DNA of 64,000 nt from Novosphingopyxis baekryungensis DSM 16222. GTDB lineage: Bacteria > Pseudomonadota > Alphaproteobacteria > Sphingomonadales > Sphingomonadaceae. The first letter of the stretch is position 1. The number at the start of each line of letters is the position of its first letter. The DNA lies in the NCBI RefSeq assembly GCF_000420305.1, contig NZ_ATUR01000007.1:178033-242032 (forward strand). The letters run 5' to 3'. A program made the position numbers and the translations under genes. The notes below the pieces were generated by a model that did not search any database, had not been told where the DNA came from, and saw only the letters and a list, made by a program, of their open reading frames with translations. Below, one piece after another: positions 51,103 through 59,161 of this stretch.

Positions 51103-54100
51103 GGTTATGTTCGCCGTTCAATATCCCGGGCAGTCTGCGGGCTATATCGGACATCGGCAAACGCTGCATGCGCTGGCCAGGTGCGCCGTCGCCATCCCAT
51201 CCCGACCCGTCCTGCGTCAGCAGAATGACGCGGTCAGCCGCTTGCTGCAAATCTTCGGGCGTTTGCCCAACCATGGCCTCGTCGGCCACCAGGATCAGAC
51301 GCGCATCCGGTTCGCCCGAATAGTCCGCGGCGCGTTTGGCATTCATCCCGGCCTCGCTTGCCAGCGCCTCGATCAGCACGGCCGTCGACGCGCTTGTCGT
51401 CTCGAAATAGATCGTCCCGCCCGGTTCGTCGCCCTCCTGCAAGGCCGGGTCGGGTGCCAGCTCCAGGGGCAATTCCAGCACCAGTGACGTACCTTTGCCG
51501 GCCTCGCTTTCGGCCCGCACCGCTCCGCCCATCGCTTCGGCCAGCCCCTTAGTGATCGAAAGGCCAAGCCCGGTTCCGGAAGCCTTGCCCAGCGAATCCG
51601 TTCGCGTACCGCCAAAGGGTTCGAACAGGGTCGCGAGCCTGTCATGCGGGATGCCGGGGCCGGTGTCGGTGACGGTGAAGACCCAGGGCTCGCCTTCCGC
51701 TTTCGGAGGGTCGCAGGTCAGGACCACGCGCCCGGACTGCGTGAACTTGACCGCGTTGGACACGAAATTGGCGAGGACCTGCTGGATGCGCGAAGGATCG
51801 CCGATCACGCTCCCTCCGCAGCCTAGCTGCGCTTCCAGCTGCAGTCCCTTGCGCCGCGCCAGCGGACGGAACAGCCCCGCCGTTCGTTCGACCAGTTTGG
51901 CAGGGTCGAACCGTTTTTGCGGCAGGCTGCTCGCCTCGCTCGTCGCCAGCGCCTGCTGTAAAATGGCGTCCAGGGTCACCACCAGCGCCTCTGCGGATTC
52001 CTCAACCAGCGAAAGAGCGCGATTGCGCTGCGCGATGGAGCGCTCGTTGCGGACCTGATCGATCACACCCAAAATACCGGTCATCGGCGTGCGGATTTCG
52101 TGCGAGACCACGGCCAGCAAATTGGTGCGCGCGGCAAGCTGATCGCGCGCCTCATCCCGGGCGGTTCGGAGGGCGTTTTCCGCGCTTCGCTCCGCAGTTA
52201 TGTCCTGCGCTATCCCGAAGAAGCTGTGCACGCGCCCGTGCGCCGTGTCATGATTATGAATGGCAACGCCGGATATTGCGATGTTCATCAGCCCGCCATC
52301 GACATTGCGGAAAATCGTTTCGAACGAGAATTCGTCTTCCGCCACGATGGCCGCGGCGATCGTCGCAGCAGCCTCCTCACGCCGCTCTTCGACGATGAAG
52401 TCCATCAGTTCGGCTAGCGGCAGCGTCTCGTCAGCCAGGCCCAGCTGGTCGCGAACCCAGGAAGACAAAGTGAGCGTCATGGTTGCAGGATCAAAATTGA
52501 AATGCCCCATAGCTGCGGTGGTCTGCGCCATTTCCAGGAACAGCAGGCTCTGCTCCACCTGCATCTGCCGGGCGCGCTGTTCGGTCTGATCGTGGGCTAC
52601 ATAGGCATAGGCATAGATCTCGCCATCCTCGTCCTTCAGCGGCTCTACATTTTCTTCCAGCCAGACCGGGCGTTCCTGCCGTTTGAACTGGCGCAAACGG
52701 GTTTTCATGCCGCCCTTGTCGCGCGTATCCGCCAGCAATTGCGCCGCCGCATCGCGCGCAGCGGCATCATAGCCGTATATCGTCATGAGATGAGGGTTGT
52801 TTTCCAGATCCGGAAACAGATCCAGCGCGGCGGCATTGGCACGCTGGACCTGTCCGTCCGTGGCGACGACCATCATGGCATAACCCTCGACCGCATCTGC
52901 GAGCGTATCGAAAGACTGCATCAGCTGCCGCTGGTCCTCGGCGATCCGCTGTTCCATCCGCTCGAATGCGATATTGAGCCTGCCGATCTCATTGCCGCGA
53001 AGGCTGTGATCGCTCGCAGCCTGTCGCCGCTTCGACAGGCCAAGCGAAAGGGCATCGGCGCGCTTGGCCAGCCTGCCCAGCGGCGCGCTGATTTCGCGGC
53101 CGAAGAACAGCGCCAGAATGCCAACCAGAATGATGGCGCCCACCGCCCCGCCAAACATGATCGGCGCCGCTACGGCCAGGCTGCGATCGCGCACGCGTGC
53201 CTGCGGCATCAACGTCAGGACGATCCACGGGGTATTGTTAAGACGTTCTGCCGAGACATAGGCGTCCAGTGCCGCCACATAACCGGTTTGCGGTTCGCGC
53301 CCGATGGTTTTGGCATAGGCGAAGATATCTTCGCGCCCGGGCGCAGTAGCTGCCGGGCGCTGCAAACCCCCGGGTGACGGCGTTGCGCCCTCATCAACGA
53401 GCGAAGGATGGCGGATCAACTGCCCCTGATCCGAAATAATGATGGTGGTCTGATCGGCACTGTCCGCCGGAAGCTCACGGATCAGGGTGGGCAGCGGAAT
53501 GCTGATGCCCCAGGCACCAATATGGGCGCCGTCGGCCCGCACGGGCAGCATACATCCCGTGGTCCAGCGGCTTTGCTCCTGATCATAAGCCGGTCGCTGC
53601 AGGCTAGTGCACCGAAAGCTGCCCGACGGATTGACCGACGGGGCACTGATGGTCGAGAATTCTTCGTCCTGAAAATCAAATTCCGGCGGCGCATCGCGGC
53701 GATAGAAAAGCAACCGGTCTTCGCGCGCGGGAGCCCAGATGAGCAGATCGTTTGACGGCGTAAAAAAATACAGGTTCCCGATCGAGGCGGGCAGGCCGCC
53801 GACCATTGCCTTCATGGCACCATATGCCGCGCGCATGTTTGTCCGTGCGCGCTGGTCGGTACCATCACCCAGCATCATGCCGCCGATGCCCGAAAGCCGG
53901 ATGCCGCCCGAACGCAGGGAACCATCCCACAGAGCGTCGGGGGTACGGAAGGTGCCGTCGGCCTGCTGCGTAAAGATGCGTTCGAACGGCTCGACCTCGG
54001 CATTGCCGCTGGCCAGGTTCTGCAACATCAGGGTGCTGGCCCGCCGCTCGATCTGGGCAATCATGTCCAATTTGCGCTGAAGATCACCGGTTGCGATTTG

Positions 54101-54238
54101 CCGCGTCGCGCTGAGGTCGACGAGCGCAACTTCCTCTGCCTGCGTTCTGGCTGTCGAGAAGGCCGCGTAAGTGAGCACGCCGAGGATCAGAACCACGGAC
54201 GGCACGATCCAGAGAAGATTGCGGATGATCAATTTCAT
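51095..54238 (-). CDS. Membrane sensor histidine kinase with degenerate C-terminal receiver
   Basis: This protein has 1047 residues. Helix 1 (about 4-26) and helix 2 (357-379) enclose a large periplasmic Cache-like sensor. HAMP (about 380-440) and two PAS regions (about 450-560 and 575-690) follow, then the H-box with His713 (LLAVVSHEIRTPMTG) and an intact HATPase: N-box ANFVSNAVKFT, DTGPGIP and GTGLGLS. The last ~105 residues look like a receiver fold without phosphoacceptor Asp (RLILVADEAM in place of the usual D-containing strand). ATG 54238 is preferred to a TTG at 54271. Its 3' end overlaps the PAS-HisKA-REC-HPt gene by 8 bases. It probably sends phosphate to that partner. Confidence 0.92.
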   Translation of the reverse strand: MKLIIRNLLWIVPSVVLILGVLTYAAFSTARTQAEEVALVDLSATRQIATGDLQRKLDMIAQIERRASTLMLQNLASGNAEVEPFERIFTQQADGTFRTPDALWDGSLRSGGIRLSGIGGMMLGDGTDQRARTNMRAAYGAMKAMVGGLPASIGNLYFFTPSNDLLIWAPAREDRLLFYRRDAPPEFDFQDEEFSTISAPSVNPSGSFRCTSLQRPAYDQEQSRWTTGCMLPVRADGAHIGAWGISIPLPTLIRELPADSADQTTIIISDQGQLIRHPSLVDEGATPSPGGLQRPAATAPGREDIFAYAKTIGREPQTGYVAALDAYVSAERLNNTPWIVLTLMPQARVRDRSLAVAAPIMFGGAVGAIILVGILALFFGREISAPLGRLAKRADALSLGLSKRRQAASDHSLRGNEIGRLNIAFERMEQRIAEDQRQLMQSFDTLADAVEGYAMMVVATDGQVQRANAAALDLFPDLENNPHLMTIYGYDAAARDAAAQLLADTRDKGGMKTRLRQFKRQERPVWLEENVEPLKDEDGEIYAYAYVAHDQTEQRARQMQVEQSLLFLEMAQTTAAMGHFNFDPATMTLTLSSWVRDQLGLADETLPLAELMDFIVEERREEAAATIAAAIVAEDEFSFETIFRNVDGGLMNIAISGVAIHNHDTAHGRVHSFFGIAQDITAERSAENALRTARDEARDQLAARTNLLAVVSHEIRTPMTGILGVIDQVRNERSIAQRNRALSLVEESAEALVVTLDAILQQALATSEASSLPQKRFDPAKLVERTAGLFRPLARRKGLQLEAQLGCGGSVIGDPSRIQQVLANFVSNAVKFTQSGRVVLTCDPPKAEGEPWVFTVTDTGPGIPHDRLATLFEPFGGTRTDSLGKASGTGLGLSITKGLAEAMGGAVRAESEAGKGTSLVLELPLELAPDPALQEGDEPGGTIYFETTSASTAVLIEALASEAGMNAKRAADYSGEPDARLILVADEAMVGQTPEDLQQAADRVILLTQDGSGWDGDGAPGQRMQRLPMSDIARRLPGILNGEHNHG

Positions 54239-54676
54239 AAGCGATAACGCCGCCACTGCCGTCCCGAACAAGCACTTACGGCAAAGCTAGCATAGTCGTT
54301 GGGCGAAAAGGTTAAAGTTCGATGTCCTCGCGAACAATTCCAGGCAGGTGAATGTCGCGCCCAGGATTTCGGCCCGCATCAGCGGCAACCGCGCAAATGA
54401 CGAACAACCTGATCCTGTGCAGCGACGCGGTTCGCACCGTCCAATCACGGGCGGCACGCCAGCCATGTAGCTGGTGGTCGGCTGCGCCAAAAGGCCAGGG
54501 GCTGAGAGCGTCACACGCCGAAGCCCGGTCGGTCGAGCAGTGCGGCGCGGCCTGGCAGCTTGCCCGGCTTTCCGTTGTGACTTGACCCGCAATCGCCTCG
54601 GTGCTGAAGGAAAGCCTCACGAAGAGTTCACGCAATGGAAGACGGTTAGCGCAATGCGTTACCTTTATCGCGACTG
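54239..54676. other. Intergenic region between divergent kinase and export-like operon
   Basis: This 438-base gap must hold the promoters of the kinase gene (leftward) and of the ABC-like/HlyD/TolC operon (rightward). The stretch 54285-54330 is relatively AT-rich. A small open frame ends in MRYLYRD and its stop overlaps the ATG at 54677 (TGATGG), so a short leader peptide coupling translation is possible but unsupported by a ribosome-binding site. No sigma-54 consensus was found here. Confidence 0.45.
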
Positions 54677-56359
54677 ATGGCTGGCAAACGCCTGGGATAC
54701 CGCGATGCCGCTGCATGGATGGCGCAGATTATCGGGCCGGATTCGCGCTACATCACCATTGGGCTTGTCTACACCTTGGCGATCAGCCTGCTGTCGCTCG
54801 CCACGCCGATTTCGGTCCAGGTGCTTATCAATTCGGTGGCACGTACCGCATTGCCGGCGCCGTTGTGGACCCTGTCCGGCGTGCTGCTGCTGCTGCTGTT
54901 GATCGTCGCGCTGCTGAGCGCGCTGCGTTTTTACATCATGTTCCTGTTCGAACGCCGCTTCTTCGCCCGCGTGGTGGCGCAGATAACGCTGAAGGCGGTG
55001 CATGCGCAAAACCCGTTCTTCAACGACGAAAACCGTTCCAGCCTGTTCAATCGCTATTTCGATCTTACCGTGGTGCAAAAGGCCGTTCCCAGCCTCGTGA
55101 TCGGTGCCTTCACCATCATCCTTCAGGCAGTCGTCGGTTTGGCGGTGACCAGTTTCTATCACCCGTTCTTTCTGGCGTTCAATGTGATCCTGGTGCTGGT
55201 CTGCGCACTGATCTGGCTGATCTGGCGGCGCGGTGCGATCACCCAGTCCGTGGCTTTGTCCGAGGCCAAGCATGAAACCGCGCACTGGCTGGAAAGCGTG
55301 GGCGCTTCCAACGGTTTCTACAAGTCGAGCCGCCATCTGGGTTTCGCCATGGACCGGTCGGAGACCGTGACGGCCAATTATGTCGAGACGCACAAGCGTT
55401 ATTTCCGGCATATCTTTGCACAGACGCTGGCCTTTTTCCTCGTCTATGCCTTTGCCAGTGCCGCGCTGCTGGCGCTGGGCGGGTCCCTTATTTTGAGCGG
55501 AGAGCTCACGATCGGCCAGTTGGTGGCTGCCGAGCTGATCCTGTCCGGGGTCTTCTACGGCATCTTTCAACTGGGCTGGTATCTCGACACATTCTACGAA
55601 CTGGCGGCGAGTTCCGATGAGCTGGTGCTGCTATTTTCCATACCCCAGGAAGACAGCGATGCCTCGGGCGCCGCACCGCGCGATGGGGCAATCCAGATGC
55701 GCAATGTCAGCGTAGATGGTGGGCATTTCGATTTTTCCGTGGGCAGCGGCGAACAGCTGGTGACGGTGATGGAGCCCGGCGTGGACCGCATGCTGGCGCT
55801 GGTCCTGAAGCGGCACAGCATGCCCGATCGCGGTATCGTTTCGATCGGCGGCAGCGATCTGGGTTCGTTCGACATGTATCTGCTGCGCTCGGCCATCATG
55901 GTGCTCGACCGGCCCACGATCGTGGAGGTGACGGTCCGCGAATATCTGACCCTCGCCGCGCCCGCACGATCGGGCGAGGACATGATGGACGCGCTCGAGC
56001 AGGTGGGGTTGAGCCAGCGCATGGCCATGTTGCCGGACGGTCTGGACACGTCGCTGGCGGCCTCCGGCTGGCCGCTGTCGATTGCCGAAGTGATGGCGCT
56101 CAAACTGGCCAATGCCTTGCTTAGCCGTCCCAAGGTGCTAGTCCTGTCGCAATTGTTCGACATGATGGCGATCGACCGACTGAAGTCCGCGCTCGACGAT
56201 CTTCGCACGGCCGGCACCACCATATTGCTGAATACCGGACGCCCGGAAGCGCTGGAGCTGGATGGATATCTTTGGCTGGGCCGTACCGAGCAGAAGCGGT
56301 TCGAGACGCGGCAGGGCATGATCGACCATGTCGATGGCAAGGTGCTCCCCCATGCCTGA
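54677..56359 (+). CDS. ABC-exporter-like membrane protein with catalytically dead nucleotide-binding domain
   Basis: This 560-residue protein has the half-ABC-exporter layout: six membrane helices (about 24-302), then a domain that aligns with the NBD from about 336. Every catalytic motif of that domain is lost. The P-loop GxSGSGKS reads MEPGVDRM (365-372), the Q-loop Gln is Asp (VLDRP), LSGGQ reads LSIAE (467-471), Walker B …LDE reads VLVLSQ (487-492), and the switch His is missing (LLNTGRP). Flanking fold positions are kept (DRGIVSIGGSDLGSFDMYLLR, LPDGLDTSL), so it is a conserved pseudo-ATPase rather than a frameshift. It overlaps an HlyD gene, followed by TolC. Confidence 0.9.
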   Translation: MAGKRLGYRDAAAWMAQIIGPDSRYITIGLVYTLAISLLSLATPISVQVLINSVARTALPAPLWTLSGVLLLLLLIVALLSALRFYIMFLFERRFFARVVAQITLKAVHAQNPFFNDENRSSLFNRYFDLTVVQKAVPSLVIGAFTIILQAVVGLAVTSFYHPFFLAFNVILVLVCALIWLIWRRGAITQSVALSEAKHETAHWLESVGASNGFYKSSRHLGFAMDRSETVTANYVETHKRYFRHIFAQTLAFFLVYAFASAALLALGGSLILSGELTIGQLVAAELILSGVFYGIFQLGWYLDTFYELAASSDELVLLFSIPQEDSDASGAAPRDGAIQMRNVSVDGGHFDFSVGSGEQLVTVMEPGVDRMLALVLKRHSMPDRGIVSIGGSDLGSFDMYLLRSAIMVLDRPTIVEVTVREYLTLAAPARSGEDMMDALEQVGLSQRMAMLPDGLDTSLAASGWPLSIAEVMALKLANALLSRPKVLVLSQLFDMMAIDRLKSALDDLRTAGTTILLNTGRPEALELDGYLWLGRTEQKRFETRQGMIDHVDGKVLPHA

Positions 56360-57458
56360 TCGGCCGGAGCACAGCGCGCATTTCACCACGCTGGCCAGCA
56401 TGCATCCGCCCCGGCTTACGCGCCTTATCGCGCTGCTGGTTCTCGGCGGCATCGCGCTGGCGACGGGCATCCTGTTTTTCGTGCCTTGGGTGCAGACCGC
56501 GCAGGGGCAGGGAGAGGTCATTGCCGTGGATCCGGATGACCGGGTGCGCGATGTCACGTCGCTGATCTCCGGCCGCGTGACCGAATTTTTCGTGCAGGAC
56601 GGCCAGCAAGTGTCCGCCGGCGATCCGGTGGCCCGGGTCGAGGATGTCGATCCCCAGCTGATCCAGCGGCTGCAGGCGGAGCGTGAGCAGCTGCTGCTGG
56701 AGATCGATGCGATCGACCGGCGGCGGCAAGTCGCCATGATCGACGTCGATCGCAACCGGCAGCTTTTCAGCGAAGGGCTTTCGTCGCGCCGGGATTATGA
56801 GCAGTCCCAGATCAAGGTGGCCGAGGCGGACGCCACTCTTGCCGAAGCACGCGCCGGGGTGCAGCGGATCGATACTGAGCTGAGCCGGCAGTCCGCCCAG
56901 ATCGTGCGGGCACCGCGCGATGGCCGCGTGCAGCAAATCAATGTGGCGGCGGGCAGCGAACTGGTGTCGCAAGGTACCATATTGGCGGTGATTGCGCCGG
57001 AACAGATCAAGCGGGCGGTGCAGCTGTATATCGACGGGCGCGATGTACCGCTGATCCATAATGGCAGCCCCGTGCGGCTGGAATTCGAGGGTTTCCCTGC
57101 GGTGCAATTCAGCGGCTGGCCGTCGCTGGCGCAAGGCATCTATGACGGGCGCGTCCGCTCGGTTGATCCCATCGCGCTGCCCAACGGGCTGTTCCGGGTG
57201 ATCGTGGAGCCGGCGCCAGGCAAGCGCCCTTGGCCCGGGCGCCGCTTCGTGCGGCAAGGCAGCAATGTTCTGGGCTGGGTTCAGGGCGAAACCGTGACGG
57301 TCGGATACGAACTGTGGCGCCAGCTGAACGATTTTCCGCTGAAGTTCGGTCAGGGCGGCGGCGATGACGCGTATAAAAGCGGATCATCTGGCGCGGCTGG
57401 CGCGCCCTATGGCGGCGCGTCCAAGACCGCCGGTGAAGCGGAAGCCCGGAAGAAATGA
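56352..57458 (+). CDS. HlyD-family periplasmic adaptor protein
   Basis: This 368-residue membrane-fusion protein has an N-terminal helix (about 24-44, LIALLVLGGIALATGILFFV). The first lipoyl half (LISGRVTEFFVQDGQQVSAGDPVARV) is followed by a short coiled-coil hairpin (about 100-190) and the second lipoyl half (IVRAPRDGRVQQINVAAGSELVSQGTIL). A beta-barrel and a Gly/Ala-rich tail complete it. Such adaptors link an inner-membrane transporter to a TolC channel. It overlaps the ABC-like gene by 8 bases and the TolC-like gene by 4, indicating one translation-coupled complex. The hairpin is shorter than in type I secretion HlyD proteins. Confidence 0.92.
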   Translation: MPDRPEHSAHFTTLASMHPPRLTRLIALLVLGGIALATGILFFVPWVQTAQGQGEVIAVDPDDRVRDVTSLISGRVTEFFVQDGQQVSAGDPVARVEDVDPQLIQRLQAEREQLLLEIDAIDRRRQVAMIDVDRNRQLFSEGLSSRRDYEQSQIKVAEADATLAEARAGVQRIDTELSRQSAQIVRAPRDGRVQQINVAAGSELVSQGTILAVIAPEQIKRAVQLYIDGRDVPLIHNGSPVRLEFEGFPAVQFSGWPSLAQGIYDGRVRSVDPIALPNGLFRVIVEPAPGKRPWPGRRFVRQGSNVLGWVQGETVTVGYELWRQLNDFPLKFGQGGGDDAYKSGSSGAAGAPYGGASKTAGEAEARKK

Positions 57459-59056
57459 TGCGCCGGCGGCTGTCCGGCATGGCGCTGTTTTTCCTGCCGG
57501 CGGCACTTGTCGCGCAGGACAGGACGCCTGGCGACCTGTCCGATGACGTTGCCCGTCCGCTGCCTGTCCTGATCGGCCCCGACCAGTTCGACCGGCAGAA
57601 AGACGATGCCTGGGTGCCGCATCCCTGGGAACGGGACATGGACATCCTCTATCCGCAACAGGGCCCGGTTCCGGACGAGGCCTATCTTGTGCCCGCCGAT
57701 GCAACCGCCGCGCGTACCGGCACCCTGACGCTGGACGATGTGCTGCGATCGTCCGCCCGCACGGCACCGCAGGTCATCGCGACGCTGGCCGGCATCCGTC
57801 AGGCCCAGGGCCGCGCCCTGTCCGCAGAGGGCGCGTTCGATATTGTGTTCGATGCCGAAGGCCGCGGCCGGGCGCTGGGCTATTATGATGGCACCTACGT
57901 CAAGGGCGGCGCCACCCGCCCACTCCAGACCAATGGCGGGTATTTATACGGTCAGTACCGCAATGCGCGCGGCGATTTCCCGATCTACGAGGATGAATAT
58001 TTCACCAATCAGCTCGGCGAGATCAAGATCGGCGGCCTGTATGCCCTGTTGCGCGATCGGCTGATCGACGAACGGCGGGCCAAGCTGACGATCGCCAGCC
58101 AGGATATCGATATTGCACGGTTCGAATCGCAGGCCACCGCCATCGGCGTGCAGGCGCGCGCCGTTCAGGCCTATCAGCAATGGGTCGCGGCGGGATTGCG
58201 GTTACAGGTCTATCAGGATCTGGTGGAGCTGGCCGAGAGCCGCCGCGGCGGCATCAGCCGCCAGGTGGAGCTGGGCGCGCAGGCGGATATATTGCTGACC
58301 GAAAATCAGCAGAATCTGGTGCGCCGCCGCGCTCTGGTGATTGAAGCCGAACAGAAATTCGCCGCCGCCGCCAACGCCCTGTCGCTCTATTATCGCGATG
58401 CCGATGGCGATCCGGTGCGTCCGTTGCCAGCCCAATTGCCGGCCAGCGCAAATGCGCTGACCATCGGGCAGGGGGCCAGCGATTTCGCCCTGCAAGATCG
58501 CCCCGAAATCCAGACCCTGTTGTCGCGCGTGGACCAGGGTCTGGTGCGGCTCGCGCTGGCGCAGAATGATCTTTCTCCCAGGCTCGATGCCTTCGGCGAA
58601 GTGGGCAAGGATTTCGGTGCGGAAGGGTTGGGCGGCCCCAGCCGCACGCCGCTGGAAGTGATCGTGGGATTCCGTTTCTCGATGCCTTTGGAAAACCGGG
58701 CGGCGCGCGGGCGGCTGCGCACGGCGCGTGGCGAGCTGGATGGGCTGGCCTGGCGGCAGCGCTATCAGCGGGACCAAATCGTCAACCAGATCGAGAAACT
58801 GAATATCGAAATGACGGGCACGGAGCGGTTGGTCGATACGGCCAGGCAGGAGCTGGTTTTGGCCCAGAAACTGGCCGCTGCCGAGCGCCGCCGCTTTCAG
58901 CTTGGCGCTGCAGACTTCTTCGTGGTGAACCAGCGCGAGGAACTGGCCGCAAACACCGCGATCCGGCTGATCGATGCGCAGCTGCGCTTTGCCGAAGCGC
59001 AAGCCGAATATGCTGCTGCCACCGTAGACCGGGAAGCACTTGGTCTGGCACGGTAA
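57455..59056 (+). CDS. TolC-family outer-membrane efflux protein
   Basis: This 533-residue protein has a short signal peptide (about 1-20, ending LVAQDR), a proline-rich N-terminal extension, then two OEP repeats with long helices (for example TLDDVLRSSARTAPQVIATLAGIRQAQ and a second from about 365, RPEIQTLLSRVDQGL). Trimers form an outer-membrane channel with a periplasmic tunnel. The ATG overlaps the HlyD stop (ATGA). It completes the three-gene set. Export of a peptide, polysaccharide-related product or small molecule are all possible; no passenger gene with RTX repeats is seen in the window. Confidence 0.9.
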   Translation: MMRRRLSGMALFFLPAALVAQDRTPGDLSDDVARPLPVLIGPDQFDRQKDDAWVPHPWERDMDILYPQQGPVPDEAYLVPADATAARTGTLTLDDVLRSSARTAPQVIATLAGIRQAQGRALSAEGAFDIVFDAEGRGRALGYYDGTYVKGGATRPLQTNGGYLYGQYRNARGDFPIYEDEYFTNQLGEIKIGGLYALLRDRLIDERRAKLTIASQDIDIARFESQATAIGVQARAVQAYQQWVAAGLRLQVYQDLVELAESRRGGISRQVELGAQADILLTENQQNLVRRRALVIEAEQKFAAAANALSLYYRDADGDPVRPLPAQLPASANALTIGQGASDFALQDRPEIQTLLSRVDQGLVRLALAQNDLSPRLDAFGEVGKDFGAEGLGGPSRTPLEVIVGFRFSMPLENRAARGRLRTARGELDGLAWRQRYQRDQIVNQIEKLNIEMTGTERLVDTARQELVLAQKLAAAERRRFQLGAADFFVVNQREELAANTAIRLIDAQLRFAEAQAEYAAATVDREALGLAR

Positions 59057-59161
59057 CGCCAATCGGTTCCAAGCGCGCCTGCTGGGCACCAGAGCGGTCG
59101 CTTGCAGCGCGCAGGGCTTGCAGCTTCCGGCGACAGTGCCGAGTGACGGGTTGGCAGCCGG

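Noticed and set aside
54474..54677. Small open frame (67 codons) ending on the start codon of the pseudo-ABC gene
   Set aside because: No ribosome-binding site and no protein-like pattern; kept only as a possible coupling leader in the intergenic note.
54677..56359. Explanation of the dead ABC domain by a frameshift
   Set aside because: Fold-level similarity continues in one frame before, between and after the lost motifs, including LPDGLDTSL and the D-loop-like MAID, so a shifted frame is not the cause.
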